Source of the DNA: Patagioenas fasciata
Taxonomy: Eukaryota; Chordata; Aves; Columbiformes; Columbidae
Length of the DNA stretch: 64,000 bases
Assembly: GCF_037038585.1 (NCBI RefSeq)
Contig: NW_027288510.1
Location: 1,183,001 to 1,247,000, forward strand
Reading direction: 5' to 3'
Made by a program: the position numbers and the translations under genes. This document shows, piece after piece, positions 1-11,915 of this stretch (the first letter of the stretch is position 1; each line of letters starts with the position of its first letter). The notes below the pieces were generated by a model. It made no database searches, was not told where the DNA came from, and saw only the letters and a list, made by a program, of their open reading frames with translations.

Positions 1-3000
1 GATCCCTCCTTGTCCCCAGGGCCCATTGTGACGTCCCAGGACCCCCCATTGTCCCCAGGACCTATTGTGACATTCAGGGGACCCCCTTTGTCACTGGGGC
101 CCATTGTGACACCATGGAGACCCCCGCTTGTCCTCAGGGTCCATTGTGACATCCTGGGCACCCCCCATTTTCCCCAGGACCCATTGTGACATCCTGGCCA
201 CCCCCTTGCTCCCAGGGCCCGTTGTGACATCCTCTCCACCCCTTTGTCCCCAGGGCCCATTGTGACATCCCAGGACCCCCCTTTGTCCCCAGGGCCCATT
301 GTAGCACCATGGGGACCCCCTTTGTCCCCAGGGCCCATTGTGACATCCCAGGACCCCCCTTTGTCCCCAGGGCCCATTGTAGCACCATGGGGACCCCCTT
401 TGACCCCAGGGCCCATTGTGGCACCATGGCAACCCCTTTTGTCCCCAGGGCCCATTGTGACATTCTTGGACCCCACTTTGTCCCCAGGGCCTATTGTGAC
501 ACCATGGGGACCCCTCCTTGTCACTGGGGACCCATTGTGACACCATGGGGACCCCCCCTTGTCCTCAGGACTCATTCTCACATCCTGGACACCCCCCATT
601 GTCCCCAGGGCCCATTGTAACATCCACTGCACCCCCTTGTCCCCAGGGCCCATTGTGACATTCAGGGGACCCCTCTTTGTCCCCAGGGCCCATTGTGACA
701 TCCTGGGGACCCCCCCTTGTCCCCAGGGCCCATTGTGACGTCCCAGGACCCGACATTGTCCCCAGGGCCCATTGTGACATCCTCTGCACCCCCTTGTCCC
801 CAGGGCCCATTGTGACGTCCCAGGACCCCCCCTTGTCCCCAGGGCCCATTGTGACGTCCCAGGACCCCCCTTTGTCCCCAGGGCCCATTGTGACATCCAG
901 GGGACCCCCTTTGTCCCCAGGGCCCATTGTGGCACCATGAGGACCCTCTTTGTCACTGGAGCCCATTGTGACATCCCATGACCCCCCTTTGTCCCCAGTG
1001 CTATTGTGAAATCCTGGGGACCCCTTTTGTCCCCACGGCCCATTGTGACACCATGGGGAACCCCTTTGTCACTGGGGGCCATTGTGACATTCCAGGATTC
1101 CACTTTGTCCCCAGGGCTCGTTCTGACACCTTGGGGACTCCCATTGTCCCCAGGGCCTATTGTGACATCCTGGGCAACCCCATTGTCCCCAGGGCCCATT
1201 GTGACATCTGGGGGACGCCCTTGTCCCCAGGACCCATCGTGGCACCGTGGGGACCCTCCTTGTCACTTGGGCCCATTGTGACACCATGGGGACGCCCCCC
1301 TTTGTCCCCAGTGCCCATTGTGACATCCTGCGGACCCCCCTTTGTCCCCAGTGCCCATTGTGACATTCAGGGGACCCACCATTGTCCTCAGGGCCCATTG
1401 TGACATCCCAGGACCCGCCATTGTCCCCAGGGCCCATTGTGACATCCTCGGCACCCCCTTGTGCCCAGGGCCCATTGTGACATTCAGGGGACCCCTCTTT
1501 GTCCCCAGGGCCCATTGTGACGTCCTGGGGACCCCCCCTTGTCCCCAGGGCCCATTGTGACGTCCCAGGACCCGCCATTGTCCCCAGGGCCCATTGTGAC
1601 ATCCTGGGGATCCCTCCTTGTCCCCAGGGCCCATTGTGATGTCCGAGGACCCCCCATTGTCCCCAGGGCCCATTGTGACATTCAGGGGCCCCCGTTTGTC
1701 ACTGGGGCCCATTGTGACATCCCAGGACCCCACATTGTCCCCAGGGCCCATTGTGACTTTCAGGGGACCCCACTTGTCCCCAGGACCCATTGTGACACTA
1801 TAGGGACCCCCCCTTGTCCCAGTGACCATTGTGACACCGTGGGTACCACCCTTGTCCGCAGGGCCCATTGTGACATCCTGGGAATCCCTCCTTGTCCCCA
1901 GGGCCCATCGTGACGTGCCAGGACCCCCATTTTCCCCAGGGACCATTGTGACATCCTCGGCACCCCCTTGTCCCCAGGGCCCATTGTGACATCCTGGGGA
2001 CCCCCCCTTGTTCCCAGGGCCCACTGTGACGTCCCAGGACCCGCCATTGTCCCCAGAGCCCATTGTGACATCCAGGGGACCCCCTTTGTCACTGGGGCCC
2101 ATTGTGGCACCATGAGGACCCTCTTTGTCACTGGGGCCCATTGTGACATCCCAGGACCCCCCCTGGTCCCCAGGGCCCATTGTGACATCTGGGGGACCCC
2201 CCTTGTCCTCAGGGTCCATTGTGACAGCCCAGGACCTTACTTTGTCCCCAGGGCCCATTGCGATATCTGGGGGACCCCCTTGTCCCCAGGGCCCATTGTG
2301 ACACCATGGGGACCCCCCTTTGTCCCCAGGGCCCATTGTGACATCCTGGGGTCCCCCCTTTGTCCCCAGGGCCCATTGAAATGTCCCAGGACCACCCTTT
2401 GTCCCCAGGGCTTATTGTGACACCATGGGGATCTCCCTTGTCCCCAGGGCCCATTGTGACATCCCACGACCCCCCTTTGTCCCCAGTGCTATTGTGAAAT
2501 CCTGGGGACCCCTTTTGTCCCCAGGGCTCATTGTGGCACCATGGGGAACCCCTTTGTCAGTGGGGGCCATTGTGACATTCCAGGATTCCACTTTGTCCCC
2601 AGGACTCGTTCTGAACACCTTGGGGTCTCCCATTGTCCCCAGGGCCCATTGTGACATCTGGGGGACGCCCTTGTCCCCAGGACCCATCGTGGCACCGTGG
2701 GGACCCTCCTTGTCACTTGGGCCCATTGTGACACCATGGGGACCCCCCCTTTATCCCCAGTGCCCATTGTGACATCCTGCGGACCCCCCTTTGTCCCCAG
2801 GGCCCATTTTGACATTCAGGGGACCCACCATTGTCCTCAGGGCCCATTGTGAGGTCCCAGGACCCCCCATTGTCCCCAGGGCCCATTGTGACATCCTCGG
2901 CACCCCCTTGTCCCCAGGGTCCATTGTGACACTATGGGGACCCCCCCTTGTGCCCAGGGCCCATTGTGACACCGTGGGTACCACCCTTGTCCCCAGGGCT

Positions 3001-4235
3001 CATTGTGACATCCCAGGACCCCCCATTGTCCCCAGGGCCCATTGTGACATTCAGGGGACCCCCCTTGTCCCCAGGGCCCATTCTGACACCGTGGGGGACC
3101 CCCTTTGTCCCCAGGGCCCATTGTGACATCCTGGGGACCCCCTTTGTCCCAAGACTTCATTGTGACATCCTGGGGTCCCCCCTTGTCCTCAGGGTCCATT
3201 GTGACAGGCCAGGACCTTACATTGTCCCCAGGGCCCATTGTGATATCTGGGGGACCCCCTTGTTCCCAAGGCCCATTGTGACATCCTGGGGACCCCACCT
3301 TGTCCCCAGGGCCCATTGTGACATCCCAGGACCCCCCATTGTCCCCAGGGCCCATTGTGACATCCTCGGCACGCCCTTGTCCCCAGGGCCCATTGTGACA
3401 TCCTGGGGACCCCCCCTTGTCCCCAGGGCCCATTGTGACGTCCCAGGACCCCCCATTGTCCCCAGGGCCCATTGTGACATCCTGGGGATCCCTCCTTGTC
3501 CCCAGGGCCCATTGTGATGTCCCAGGACCCCCCATTGTCTCCAGGGCCCATCGTGACATCCTCGGCACCCCCTTGTCCCCAGGGCCCATTGTGACATTCA
3601 GGGGACCCCTCTTTGTCCCCAGGGCCCATTGTGACATCCTGGGGACCCCCCCTTGTCCCCAGGGCCCATTGTGACGTCCCAGGACCCCCCATTGTCCCCA
3701 GGGCCCATTGTGACATCCTGGGGATCCCTCTTTGTGCCCAGGGCACATTGTGACGTCCCAGGACCCCCTATTGTCCCCACGACCTATTGTGACATTCAGG
3801 GGACCCCCTTTGTCACTGGGGCCCATTGTGACACCATGGAGACCCCCGCTTGTCCTCAGGGTCCATTGTGACATCCTGGGCACCCCCCATTTTCCCCAGG
3901 ACCCATTGTGACATCCTGGCCATCCCCTTCCTCCCAGGGCCCGTTGTGGCACCGTGGGGACACGCCCTTTGTCCCCAGGGCTCATTGTGACATCCCAGGA
4001 CCCCCCTTTGTCCCCAGGGCCCATTGTAGCACCATGGGGACCCACTTTGACCCCAGGGCCCATTGTGGCACTATGGCAACCCCTTTTGTCCCCAGGGCCC
4101 ATTGTGACATTCTTGGACCCCACTTTGTCCCCAGGGCCTATTGTGACACCATGGGGACCCCTCCTTGTCACTGGGGACCCATTGTGACACCATGGGGACC
4201 CCCCCTTGTCCTCATGACTCATTCTGACATCCTGG
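1..4235. repeat. Higher-order repeat in left array (period about 3.7 kb)
   Basis: The unit order at 1-590 recurs at about 3,723-4,235. One example is the run TCACTGGGGCCC, then ACCATGGAGACC, then the CCCCCATTTTCCCC unit, at 61-200 and again at 3,783-3,920. The offset is 3,722 at the start and about 3,647 near 490, so whole units were gained or lost between copies. This shows amplification of multi-unit blocks. Boundaries are approximate. Confidence 0.7.
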
Positions 4236-5898
4236 ATGCCCCCCATTGTCCCCAGGGCCCATTGTGACATCCACTGCACCCCCCTGTCCCCAGGGCCCAT
4301 TGTGACATTCAGGGGACCCCTCTTTGTCCCCAGGGCCCATTGTGACATCCTGGGGACCCCCCCTTGTCCCCAGGGCCCATTGTGACGTCCCAGGACCCCC
4401 CATTGTCCCCAGGACCCATTGTGACATTCAGGGGACCCCCTTTGTCACTGGGGCCCATTGTGAAATCCCAGGACCCCACATTGTCCCCGGGGCCCATTGT
4501 GACATCCTGGGGACCCCCCCTTTGTCCCCAGTGCCCATTGTGACATCCTGCGGACCCCCCTTTGTCCCCAGGGCCCATTTTGACATTCAGGGGACCCACC
4601 ATTGTCCTCAGGGCCCATTGTGCGGTCCCAGGACCCCCCATTGTCCCCAGGGCCCATTGTGACATCCTCGGCACCCCCTTGTCCCCAGGGTCCATTGTTA
4701 CACTATGGGGACCCCCCCTTGTGCCCAGGGCCCATTGTGACACTGTGGGTACCACCCTTGTCTGCAGGGCTCATTGTGACATCCCAGGAGCCCCCATTGT
4801 CCCCAGGGCCCATTGTGACATTCAGGGGACCCCCCTTGTCCCCAGGGCCCATTCTGATACCGTGGGGACCCCCTTTGTCCCCAGGGCCCATTGTGACATC
4901 CTGGGGACCCTCCTTGTCCCCAGAGCCCATTGTGACATCCAGGGGACCCCCTTTGTCCCCACGGCCCATTGTGGCACCATAGGGACCCCCTTTGTCACTG
5001 GGGCCCATTGTGACATCCCAGGACCCCCCCTGGTCCCCAGGCCCCATTGTGACATCCTGGGGACCCCTTTGTCCCAAGACTTCATTGTGACATCCTGGGG
5101 ACCCCCCTTGTCCTCAGGGTCCATTGTGACAGCCCAGGACCTTACATTGTCCCCAGGGCCTATTGTGATATCTGGGGGACCCCCTTGTTCCCAAGGCCCA
5201 TTGTGACACCCTGGGGACTCCCATTGTCCCCAGGGCCCATTGTGACATCCCAGGACCCCCCATTGTCCCCAGGGCCCATTGTGACATCCTCGGCACGCCC
5301 TTGTCCCCAGGGCCCATTGTGACATTCAGGGGACCCCTCTTTTTCCCCAGGGCCCATTGTGACATCCTGGGGACCCCCCCTTGTCCCCAGGGCCCATTGT
5401 GACGTCCCAGGACCCCCCATTGTCCCCAGGACCCATTGTGACACTATGGGGACCCCCCGTTGTGCCCAGGGCCCATTGTGACACCGTGGGTACCACCCTT
5501 GTCCGCAGGGCTCATTGAGACATCCCAGGACCCCCCATTGTCCCCAGGGCCTATTGTGACATTCAGGGGACCCCCCTTTGTCCCCAGGGCCCATTCTGAT
5601 ACCGTGGGGACCCCCTTTGTCCCCAGGGCCCATTGTGACATGCTGGGGACGCTCTTTGTCCCCAGGGCCCATTGTGACATCCTGGGGACCCCCCATTGTC
5701 CCCAGGGCCCATTGTGATATGCTGGGGAGCCCTCTTTGTCCCCAGGGCCCATTGTGAAATTCAGGGGACCCCCCCTGGTCCCCAGGCCCCATTGTGACAT
5801 CCTGGGGACCCCATTGTCACCAGAGCCCATTGTGATATCCTGGCGACCGCCCTTTGTCCCCAGGGCCCATTGTGACATCCCAGGACCCCCTTTGTCCC
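1..5898. repeat. Left minisatellite array, outer part (39-40 bp unit)
   Basis: Uninterrupted tandem repeat, C-rich on the + strand. A typical unit reads TTTGTCCCCAGGGCCCATTG followed by TGACATCCTGGGGACCCCC. Subtypes differ after TGAC: ATCCTGGGGACC, (A/G)TCCCAGGACC, ATTCAGGGGACC, ACCATGGGGACC and ATCCTCGGCACC. The core CCCATTGTGAC is almost invariant. Long open frames run through it on both strands (up to 503 codons on the minus strand at 2,837-4,348), but they merely repeat a 13-residue motif because 39 is divisible by 3. I read no gene here. Confidence 0.97.
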
Positions 5899-6557
5899 TG
5901 TCGAGGGTTAGGATTGCGGGGTGACAATCAAACCCTGCCAGATGTGTTGTCAACCTCCTCTCCCCCCCCCCAATTCCCCCTTTTGCCCCTCCCTCTCCCC
6001 CCTTCCCACTCAGCACAGGCGATTGGGAGGGGAAGAAGCACAGAGGGGAGAGAGCTGGAAAAGTTCAAGATGTTTTACTGATGCTACTGATAAGAACAGA
6101 GAAAATGATACAAATATACAAAACCCATCTTGTAAGTCTGAGCAACTGCAGAGCCAGCACCCAAAGTCCTGGATCAGACTCTGCAGCCAACCGGAGCTGG
6201 ATTCAGTCTCTCACTGGCCTCCGTTCGCAGGGACGACCAGCAAGGTCCTCTCCTATGTCGGCCATGAGGAAAAAAGGGAGAAAGGGAAAAGGGGCGAGAT
6301 CCTCGTGATCTCCCACTTTTATATGAAGTATTCACGTGAATGGAATGTTATTCACTGTTGGTCAGTCTCTCGATCACCAGTTTCTCGTTGCCCCTCTCGC
6401 GAGATGTCCATCCGTGCTTGTCAATAAGTTTGCATTCCCTTGCTGGGTTTAACCAAAACATGTGTCTGGTTCTCCAGGAAAATGCAGCTGACATGAAGGC
6501 TTTGGCTGACAGGCAAATTCACTAAAAGAGAAACTTGTTTTTAACAAAACCAGGACA
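5899..6557 (-). mobile_element. 3' LTR of the ERVL-type element
   Basis: On the minus strand the LTR starts TGTCCTGGTTTTG at 6,557 and ends CCCTCGACA at 5,899, so it is bounded by TG and CA and is about 659 bp long. A polypurine tract abuts its 5' end and minisatellite abuts its 3' end. It holds a TATA box and an AGTAAA polyadenylation-like hexamer at about 6,075. Its outward transcription would run left into the array. Confidence 0.85.
6317..6323 (-). promoter_or_regulatory. TATA box of the LTR promoter
   Basis: On the minus strand the sequence reads CATATAAAAGTGGGAG in mid-LTR, the usual position of the U3 TATA box. Transcription would proceed toward lower coordinates. Activity is not known. 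Confidence 0.6.
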
Positions 6558-6570
6558 TTCCACCCCTTAT
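6558..6570 (-). other. Polypurine tract of the retroviral element
   Basis: On the minus strand ATAAGGGGTGGAA lies immediately before the TG that starts the LTR. This is the plus-strand DNA primer position in retroelements and confirms the orientation and the LTR boundary. Confidence 0.8.
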
Positions 6571-6918
6571 CATATGACATTCACTGAATACTTAAACCTT
6601 ATCAATACAATCTATCAATACAATCTAATTAATCACTACTACTATATATATATACATATGTACATATATACACAGGAGTAATTAATCAGTGGACCATCCT
6701 TTGAAAAGTTCATTAAGTTCATTTTGTCACCACAGTCTCCCAGGGCAGGGAAAATGGTCCAAGTGCATCTCATGACCCCTGTTGGTGGGTTAAGGACACC
6801 AACTTCCAAGAAGGTGTCGGGCGCCACTCGAAGAAGCCAGCGCTGGTTTCATCACCATTGTCTTGATCTGAAAGACACTTATTAAACATTGTTAGTGCGG
6901 CAATTCACATCGTACAGT
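6571..6918. other. Retroviral 3' untranslated stretch with a TA microsatellite
   Basis: No open frame of note lies between the integrase stop and the polypurine tract, so no env is visible. It includes an alternating TA/CATA run at 6,644-6,675. Confidence 0.6.
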
Positions 6919-7615
6919 TCAGCATTGCACATTTTCACCTAAAATCAAATCCCCTTGAGGTGCACACCGAACTTCTCCATCCTTAAGCATCACCCACCAG
7001 GTGCTGCCAGGTCCCTGGGCAAAAACAATCCCACGAATAGGTTTGCCTGTGCCTGAGGCAGGAGGAACCCAGACTGCCTTTCCTAAGATATTTTTCATGT
7101 GTACTACAGGGACTTTATCTCCTTCTACAGTCCATAGAATTTCTGATTGGGCAGGCCCGGCTCGATTGGTTGATCCCCTGGTGTTGACCAACCAAGTGGC
7201 TTTTGCTAAATGTGAATCCCAGTCTTTAAAGGCTCCACCACCCAGTGCCTTTAGTGTAGTTTTTAACAAACCATTGTACCTTTCAGTTTTCCCAGAGGCT
7301 GGTGCATGATATGGAATATGATATACCCACTCAATACCATGTTCTTTGGCCCAATTGTCTATAATACTGGTTTTGAAATGAGTACCATTGTCTGATTCAA
7401 TTCTTTCTGGCGTACCCGGCCACCAAAGGACTTGCTTCTCAAGGCCCAAGATGGTATTTCGGGCTGTAGCATGAGGTACGGCAGATGTTTCCAACCATCC
7501 CGTGGTTGCTTCCACCATTGTAAGTACATAATGCTTACCTTGGCGTGTTTGTGGAAGTGTAATATAATCAATCTGCCAAGCTTCTCCATACTTATACTTT
7601 AACCATCGCCCCCCA
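6919..7615 (-). pseudogene. Retroviral integrase fragment (ERVL-type pol, 5' truncated)
   Basis: This is the core and C-terminal part of a retroviral integrase, the enzyme that inserted proviral DNA. The frame is open from about 7,615 to a TGA at 6,919. All three catalytic acidic residues are visible in order: D in QIDYI (near 7,575), D in ESDNGTH (near 7,395) and E in GKTERYNG (near 7,280). The N-terminal zinc-binding domain and all upstream pol are missing because the element is cut off at its 5' side. The remaining frame has no internal stop. It is annotated as an old viral copy; with no start region or upstream pol it should be inactive. Confidence 0.88.
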
Positions 7616-10600
7616 CATAAGGACCCCCCATCTAAGGACCCCCCAGTTGTGCCCAGGGCTCATTGTAACATATCAGGACGCCCTATTGTCCCCAGGGCCC
7701 ATTGTGACGTCCCAGGACCCCCAGGACCCCCCGTCATCCCCAGGGCCCATTGTGACATCCTGGGGACCTCCCTTTGTCCCCAGGGCCCATTTTGACACCG
7801 TGGGTATCCCCCTTGTCCCCAGGGCCCATTGTGACATCCTGGGGACCCCCAGTTGTCCCCAGGACCCATTGTGACAACCTGGGGACCAACCTTTGTCCCT
7901 AGGGCCCATTGTGACATTCCAGGACCCCCCATTGTCCCCAGAGCCCATTGTGACATCCTGGGCACCATCCTTGATCCCCAGGGCCCATTGTGACATCCCA
8001 GGACCCCACTTTATACTGAAGACCCATTGTGACATCCTGGGGACCCCCATTGTCCCCAGGGCCCATTGTGACATTCAGGGGACAGCCTTTTTCCCAAGGG
8101 CCCATTGTGACATCCCAGGACCCCCCTTTTTCCCCAGGGCCCATTGTGGCATCCTGGGGACTCCCCTTGTCACTGGGGACCCATTGTGGCACCGTGGGGA
8201 CCCCCCATTGTCCCCAGGGCCCATTGCGACATCTCAGGACCCCCCAGTTGTCCCGAGGGCCCATTGTGGCATCCGAGGACCCCCCTTTGTCCCCATGGCC
8301 CATTGTGACACCATGGGGACCCCCTTTGTCACTGGGGCCCATTGTGACATCCCAGGACCCCCTTTGTCCCCAGCTCCCATTGTGACAGTCAGGGGACCCC
8401 ACTTTGTCCCCAGGGCCCACTGTGACATCCTAGGACCTCCCTTTGTCCCCAGGGCCCATTGTGACATCCGGTGGACCCCGTTGTCCGCAGGGCCCATCGT
8501 GGAACCATGGGGACCCTCCTTGTCACTTGGGCCCATTGTGACACCATGGGGACCACCCCTTTCTCCCCAGATCCCATTGTGACATCCTGGGGACCCCCAT
8601 TGTCCCCAGGGCCCATTGTGACATTCAGGGGACAGCCTTTTTCCCAAGGGCCCATTGTGACACCGTCGGAACCCTCGTTGTCCCCAGGGCCCATTGTGAT
8701 ATCCTGGGGACCCTCTTGTCCCCAGGGCCCATAGTGGCACCCTGGGGACCCCCTCTTTCTTCCCAGTGCCCATTGTGACATCCCAGGACCCCCATTGTCC
8801 TCAGGGCCCATTGTGACACCATGGGGACACCCCTTTGACTCCAGGGCCCATTGTCACATCCCAGGAGCCCCCTTTGCCCCCAGGGCCCATTGTGACCTCC
8901 TGGGGACCCGCCCTTGTACGCAGGGCCCATTGTGAAGTCCCAGGACCCCCTTTGTCCCCAGGGCCCATTGTGACATCCTGGGGACCCTCTTTGTCACTGG
9001 GGACCCATTGTATACACCATGGGGACCCCCACTGTCCCCAGGGCCCATTGTGACATCCTGGGGACCTTCCTTTGTCCCAAGGACCCATTGTGACATCTCA
9101 GGACCCCACTTGTCACTGGGGACCCATTGTGACACCATAGGGACCCCCGTTTGTCCCCAGGGCCCATCGTGACACCATGTGGACCCCCCTTGTCACTGGT
9201 AACGCATTGTGACAGCATGGGGACCCCCCCTTGTCCTCAGGGCCCATTGTGACATCCTGGGCACACCTCATTGTCCCCAGGGCCCATTGTGACATCATGG
9301 GGACCGCCTCGTCCCTCTGGCCCATTGTGGCACCGTGGGGACCCCCCTTATCACTCGGGACCCATTGTGACACCATGGGGACCCCCTCTTTCTCCCCAGG
9401 GCCCATTGTGACATCCTGGGGACCCCCTTTGTCCCCAGGGCCCATTGTGGCACCATGGGGCCCCCTTTTGTCACTGTGGCCCAGTGTGACACCCCAGGAC
9501 CCCAGTTTGTACCCAAGGCCCATTGTGACACCATGGGGACCCCCTTTGTCACTGGGGCCCACTGTGGCACCATGGGGACCTCCTTTGTCCCCAGGGCCCA
9601 TTGGGGCACCATGGGGACCCCTTTTGTCACTGTGGCCCAATGTGACATCCCAGGACCCCACTTTGTACCCAAGACCCATTGTGACACCGTGGGGACCCCC
9701 CTTGTCCCCAGAGCCCATTGTGACATCCTGGGGACGCCCTTTTTCCCCAGGACCCATTGTGGCACCATTGGGACCCCCTTTGTCACTGGGGCCCATTGTG
9801 ACGTCCCAGGACCCCCCTTTGTCCCCAGGGCCCATTGTGACGTTCCCGGACCCCCCATGGTCCCCAGAGCCCATTGTGACATCCTGGGGACCCCCATTGT
9901 CCCCAGGGCCCATTTTGACATTCAGGGGACAGCCTTTGGCCCAAGGGCCCATTGTGACACCGTCGGGACCCCCGTTGTCCCCAGGGCCCATTGTGAAATC
10001 CTGGGGACCCCCATTGTCCCCAGGGCCCATTGTGAAATCCTGGGGAACCCTTTGTCCCCAGGGCCCATTGTGACGTCCCAGGACCCCCCATTGTCCCCAG
10101 GGTCCATTGTGACATCCTGGGGACCCCTCTTTGTCCCCACGGCCCATTGTGAGATCCTGGGGGCCCCCTTGTCCCCAGGGCCCATTGTGACATCCTGGGG
10201 ACCCCCTTTGTCCCCAGGGCCCATTGCAACATCTCCGGACCCCCCAATTGTCCCCAGGGCCCATTGTGGCACCATGGGGACCCCCATTGTCCCCAGGGGC
10301 CATTGTGACATCTCAGAACCCCCCAATTGTCCCCAGGGCCCATCAAGACATCATGGGGAACCCCTTGTCACTAGGGAGCCATTGTGACACCATGGGGACC
10401 CCCCCTTGTCCTGAGGGTCCATTGTGACATTGCAGGATTCCACTTTTTCCCCAGGGCCCGTTCTGACACTGTGGGTACCCCCATTGTCCCCAGGGCCCAT
10501 TGTGTCACCCTGGGGATCCCCCATTATCCCCAGGGGCCATTGTGACGTCCCAGGACACCCCGTTATCCCCAGGGCCCATTGTGACATCCTGGGGACCCCC

Positions 10601-10997
10601 TTTATCCCCAGGACCCATTGTGGCGTCCCAGGACCCCTCATAGTCCCCAGAGGCCATTGTGACATCCTGGGGACCCCTCTTTCCCCCAGGGCCTAATGTG
10701 ACATCCTGGGGACTCCTCTTTGTCCCCTGGGCCCATTATGACATCCTGGGCCCCCCGTTTGTCCCCAGGGCCCATTGTGACATCCCAGGGCCCCACTTTG
10801 TCCCCAGGGCCCATTGTTACAGGGTGGGACCCCCCTTGTCCCCAGGGCCCATTGTGACATCCTGGTGACTCCCTTTGTCCCCAGGGCCCATTGTGGCACC
10901 ATGGGGACCCTCTTTGTCACTGGGGCCCATTGTGACATCCCAGGATCCCCCCTTTGTCCCCAGGGCCCATTGTGACATCCCAGGACCCCACTTTGTC
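7616..10997. repeat. Left minisatellite array, inner part
   Basis: The same 39-40 bp array resumes right of the retroviral remnant, C-rich on the + strand, and runs to the palindrome arm. Here the ACCATGGGGACC and TTTGTCACTGGGGCC subtypes are common. Around 9,230-10,075 the unit order matches, in inverted orientation, the right array near 18,090-18,680. Nothing else is seen in it. Confidence 0.95.
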
Positions 10998-11206
10998 TTA
11001 GAAGGTCACTGATCGGACTACTGGTACATCCTGACTCTGCTTTCTTAATAAACATTGAAGAACACCTGGGGTTTGTTTGCTCCAAGGGAAAACTTCCCTC
11101 CCACGGTTCCTGGTTCCCGGTCCTGTTTCCCGGTCCGGTTTGGCTTCGCTATCAGAACAGCTGCTGCCTCCACAGCCGCGCTCAAAGTCCCCGTTGTGAC
11201 ACCGGG
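10998..11206 (+). other. Lead segment of the arm, LTR/leader-like, unclassified
   Basis: This 0.2-kb stretch has AATAAA at 11,047-11,052 followed by a C/T-rich part (TTCCCGGTCC). It ends with GTCCCCGTTGTGACACCGGG just before an ATG at 11,207. The layout resembles the R-U5 and leader of a retroelement, but I cannot assign a family and find no convincing primer-binding site. A mirror copy lies at about 15,430-15,637. Confidence 0.3.
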
Positions 11207-11274
11207 ATGGCGGGAGAAGGGGGGTGGCGGGGGCGGCAGCGGCGGCGATTGGGGGGGGCAGTCGGGGCTGGGCG

Positions 11275-11915
11275 GACAAGCGGCGGCTGCTGCGGCTCCT
11301 CAGGCAGCGACAGCAGCAGCGATCGGGGGGACGTGGGGGGCGGACAAGCGGCGGCTGCTGCGGCTCCTCAGGCAGCGACAGCAGCAGCGATCGGGGGGAC
11401 GTGGGGGGCGGACAAGCGGCGGCTGCTGCGGCTCCTCAGGCAGCGACAGCAGCAGCGATCGGGGGGACGTGGGGGGCGGACAAGCGGCGGCTGCTGCGGC
11501 TCCTCAGGCAGCGACAGCAGCAGCGATCGGGGGGACGCGGGGGGCGGACAAGCGGCGGCTGCTGCGGCTCCTCAGGCAGCGACAGCAGCAGCGATCGGGG
11601 GGACGTGGAGGGGCGGAAAAGCGGCGGCTGCTGCGGCTCCTCAGGCAGCGACAGCAGCAGCGATCGGGGGGACGTGGGGGGCGGACAAGCGGCGGCTCCT
11701 GCGGCTCCTCAGGCAGCGACAGCAGCAGCGATCGGGGGGACGTGGGGGGCGGACAAGCGGCGGCTGCTGCGGCTCCTCAGGCAGCGACAGCAGCAGCGAT
11801 CGGGGGGACGTGGGGGGGCGGAAAAGCGGCGGCTGCTGCGGCTCCTCAGGCAGCGACAGCAGCAGCGATCGGGGGGACGTGGGGGGCGGACAAGCGGCGG
11901 CTCCTCCGGCCGCGG
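11275..11915 (+). repeat. 68-bp GC-rich tandem repeat, left copy (9 full units plus part)
   Basis: Units start GACAAGCGGC (two have GAAAAG) at 11275, 11343, 11411, 11479, 11547, 11616, 11684, 11752, 11821 and 11889; the last is partial. Spacing is 68 or 69 bp. The sense strand has no stop in any frame. Because 68 is not divisible by 3, each frame cycles through three different peptides (Arg/Leu/Gln-rich, Ser/Gly/Asp-rich and Ala-rich). An ORF of 443 codons (11,055-12,386) results, but nothing shows that it is translated. Confidence 0.95.

Larger units (their letters stand above)
5899..7615 (-). mobile_element. 5'-truncated avian ERVL-type endogenous retrovirus
   Basis: An old retroviral copy lies on the minus strand inside the minisatellite. 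From its 5' side it has an integrase fragment (7,615-6,919), a short untranslated stretch with no recognisable env, a polypurine tract (6,570-6,558) and a 3' LTR (6,557-5,899). The gag, protease, reverse transcriptase and 5' LTR are absent; the element breaks off into minisatellite units near 7,615-7,640. Lack of env fits the ERVL class. No target-site duplication can be checked because one end is lost. Confidence 0.88.

Noticed and set aside
2837..4348. 503-codon minus-strand open frame and many others in the arrays
   Set aside because: They only repeat a 13-residue motif imposed by a 39-bp unit lacking stops; frames change with every 40-bp unit and there is no promoter or conserved domain.
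6919..7615. Functional provirus
   Set aside because: Everything upstream of the integrase core and the 5' LTR is missing, so it cannot be an active element.
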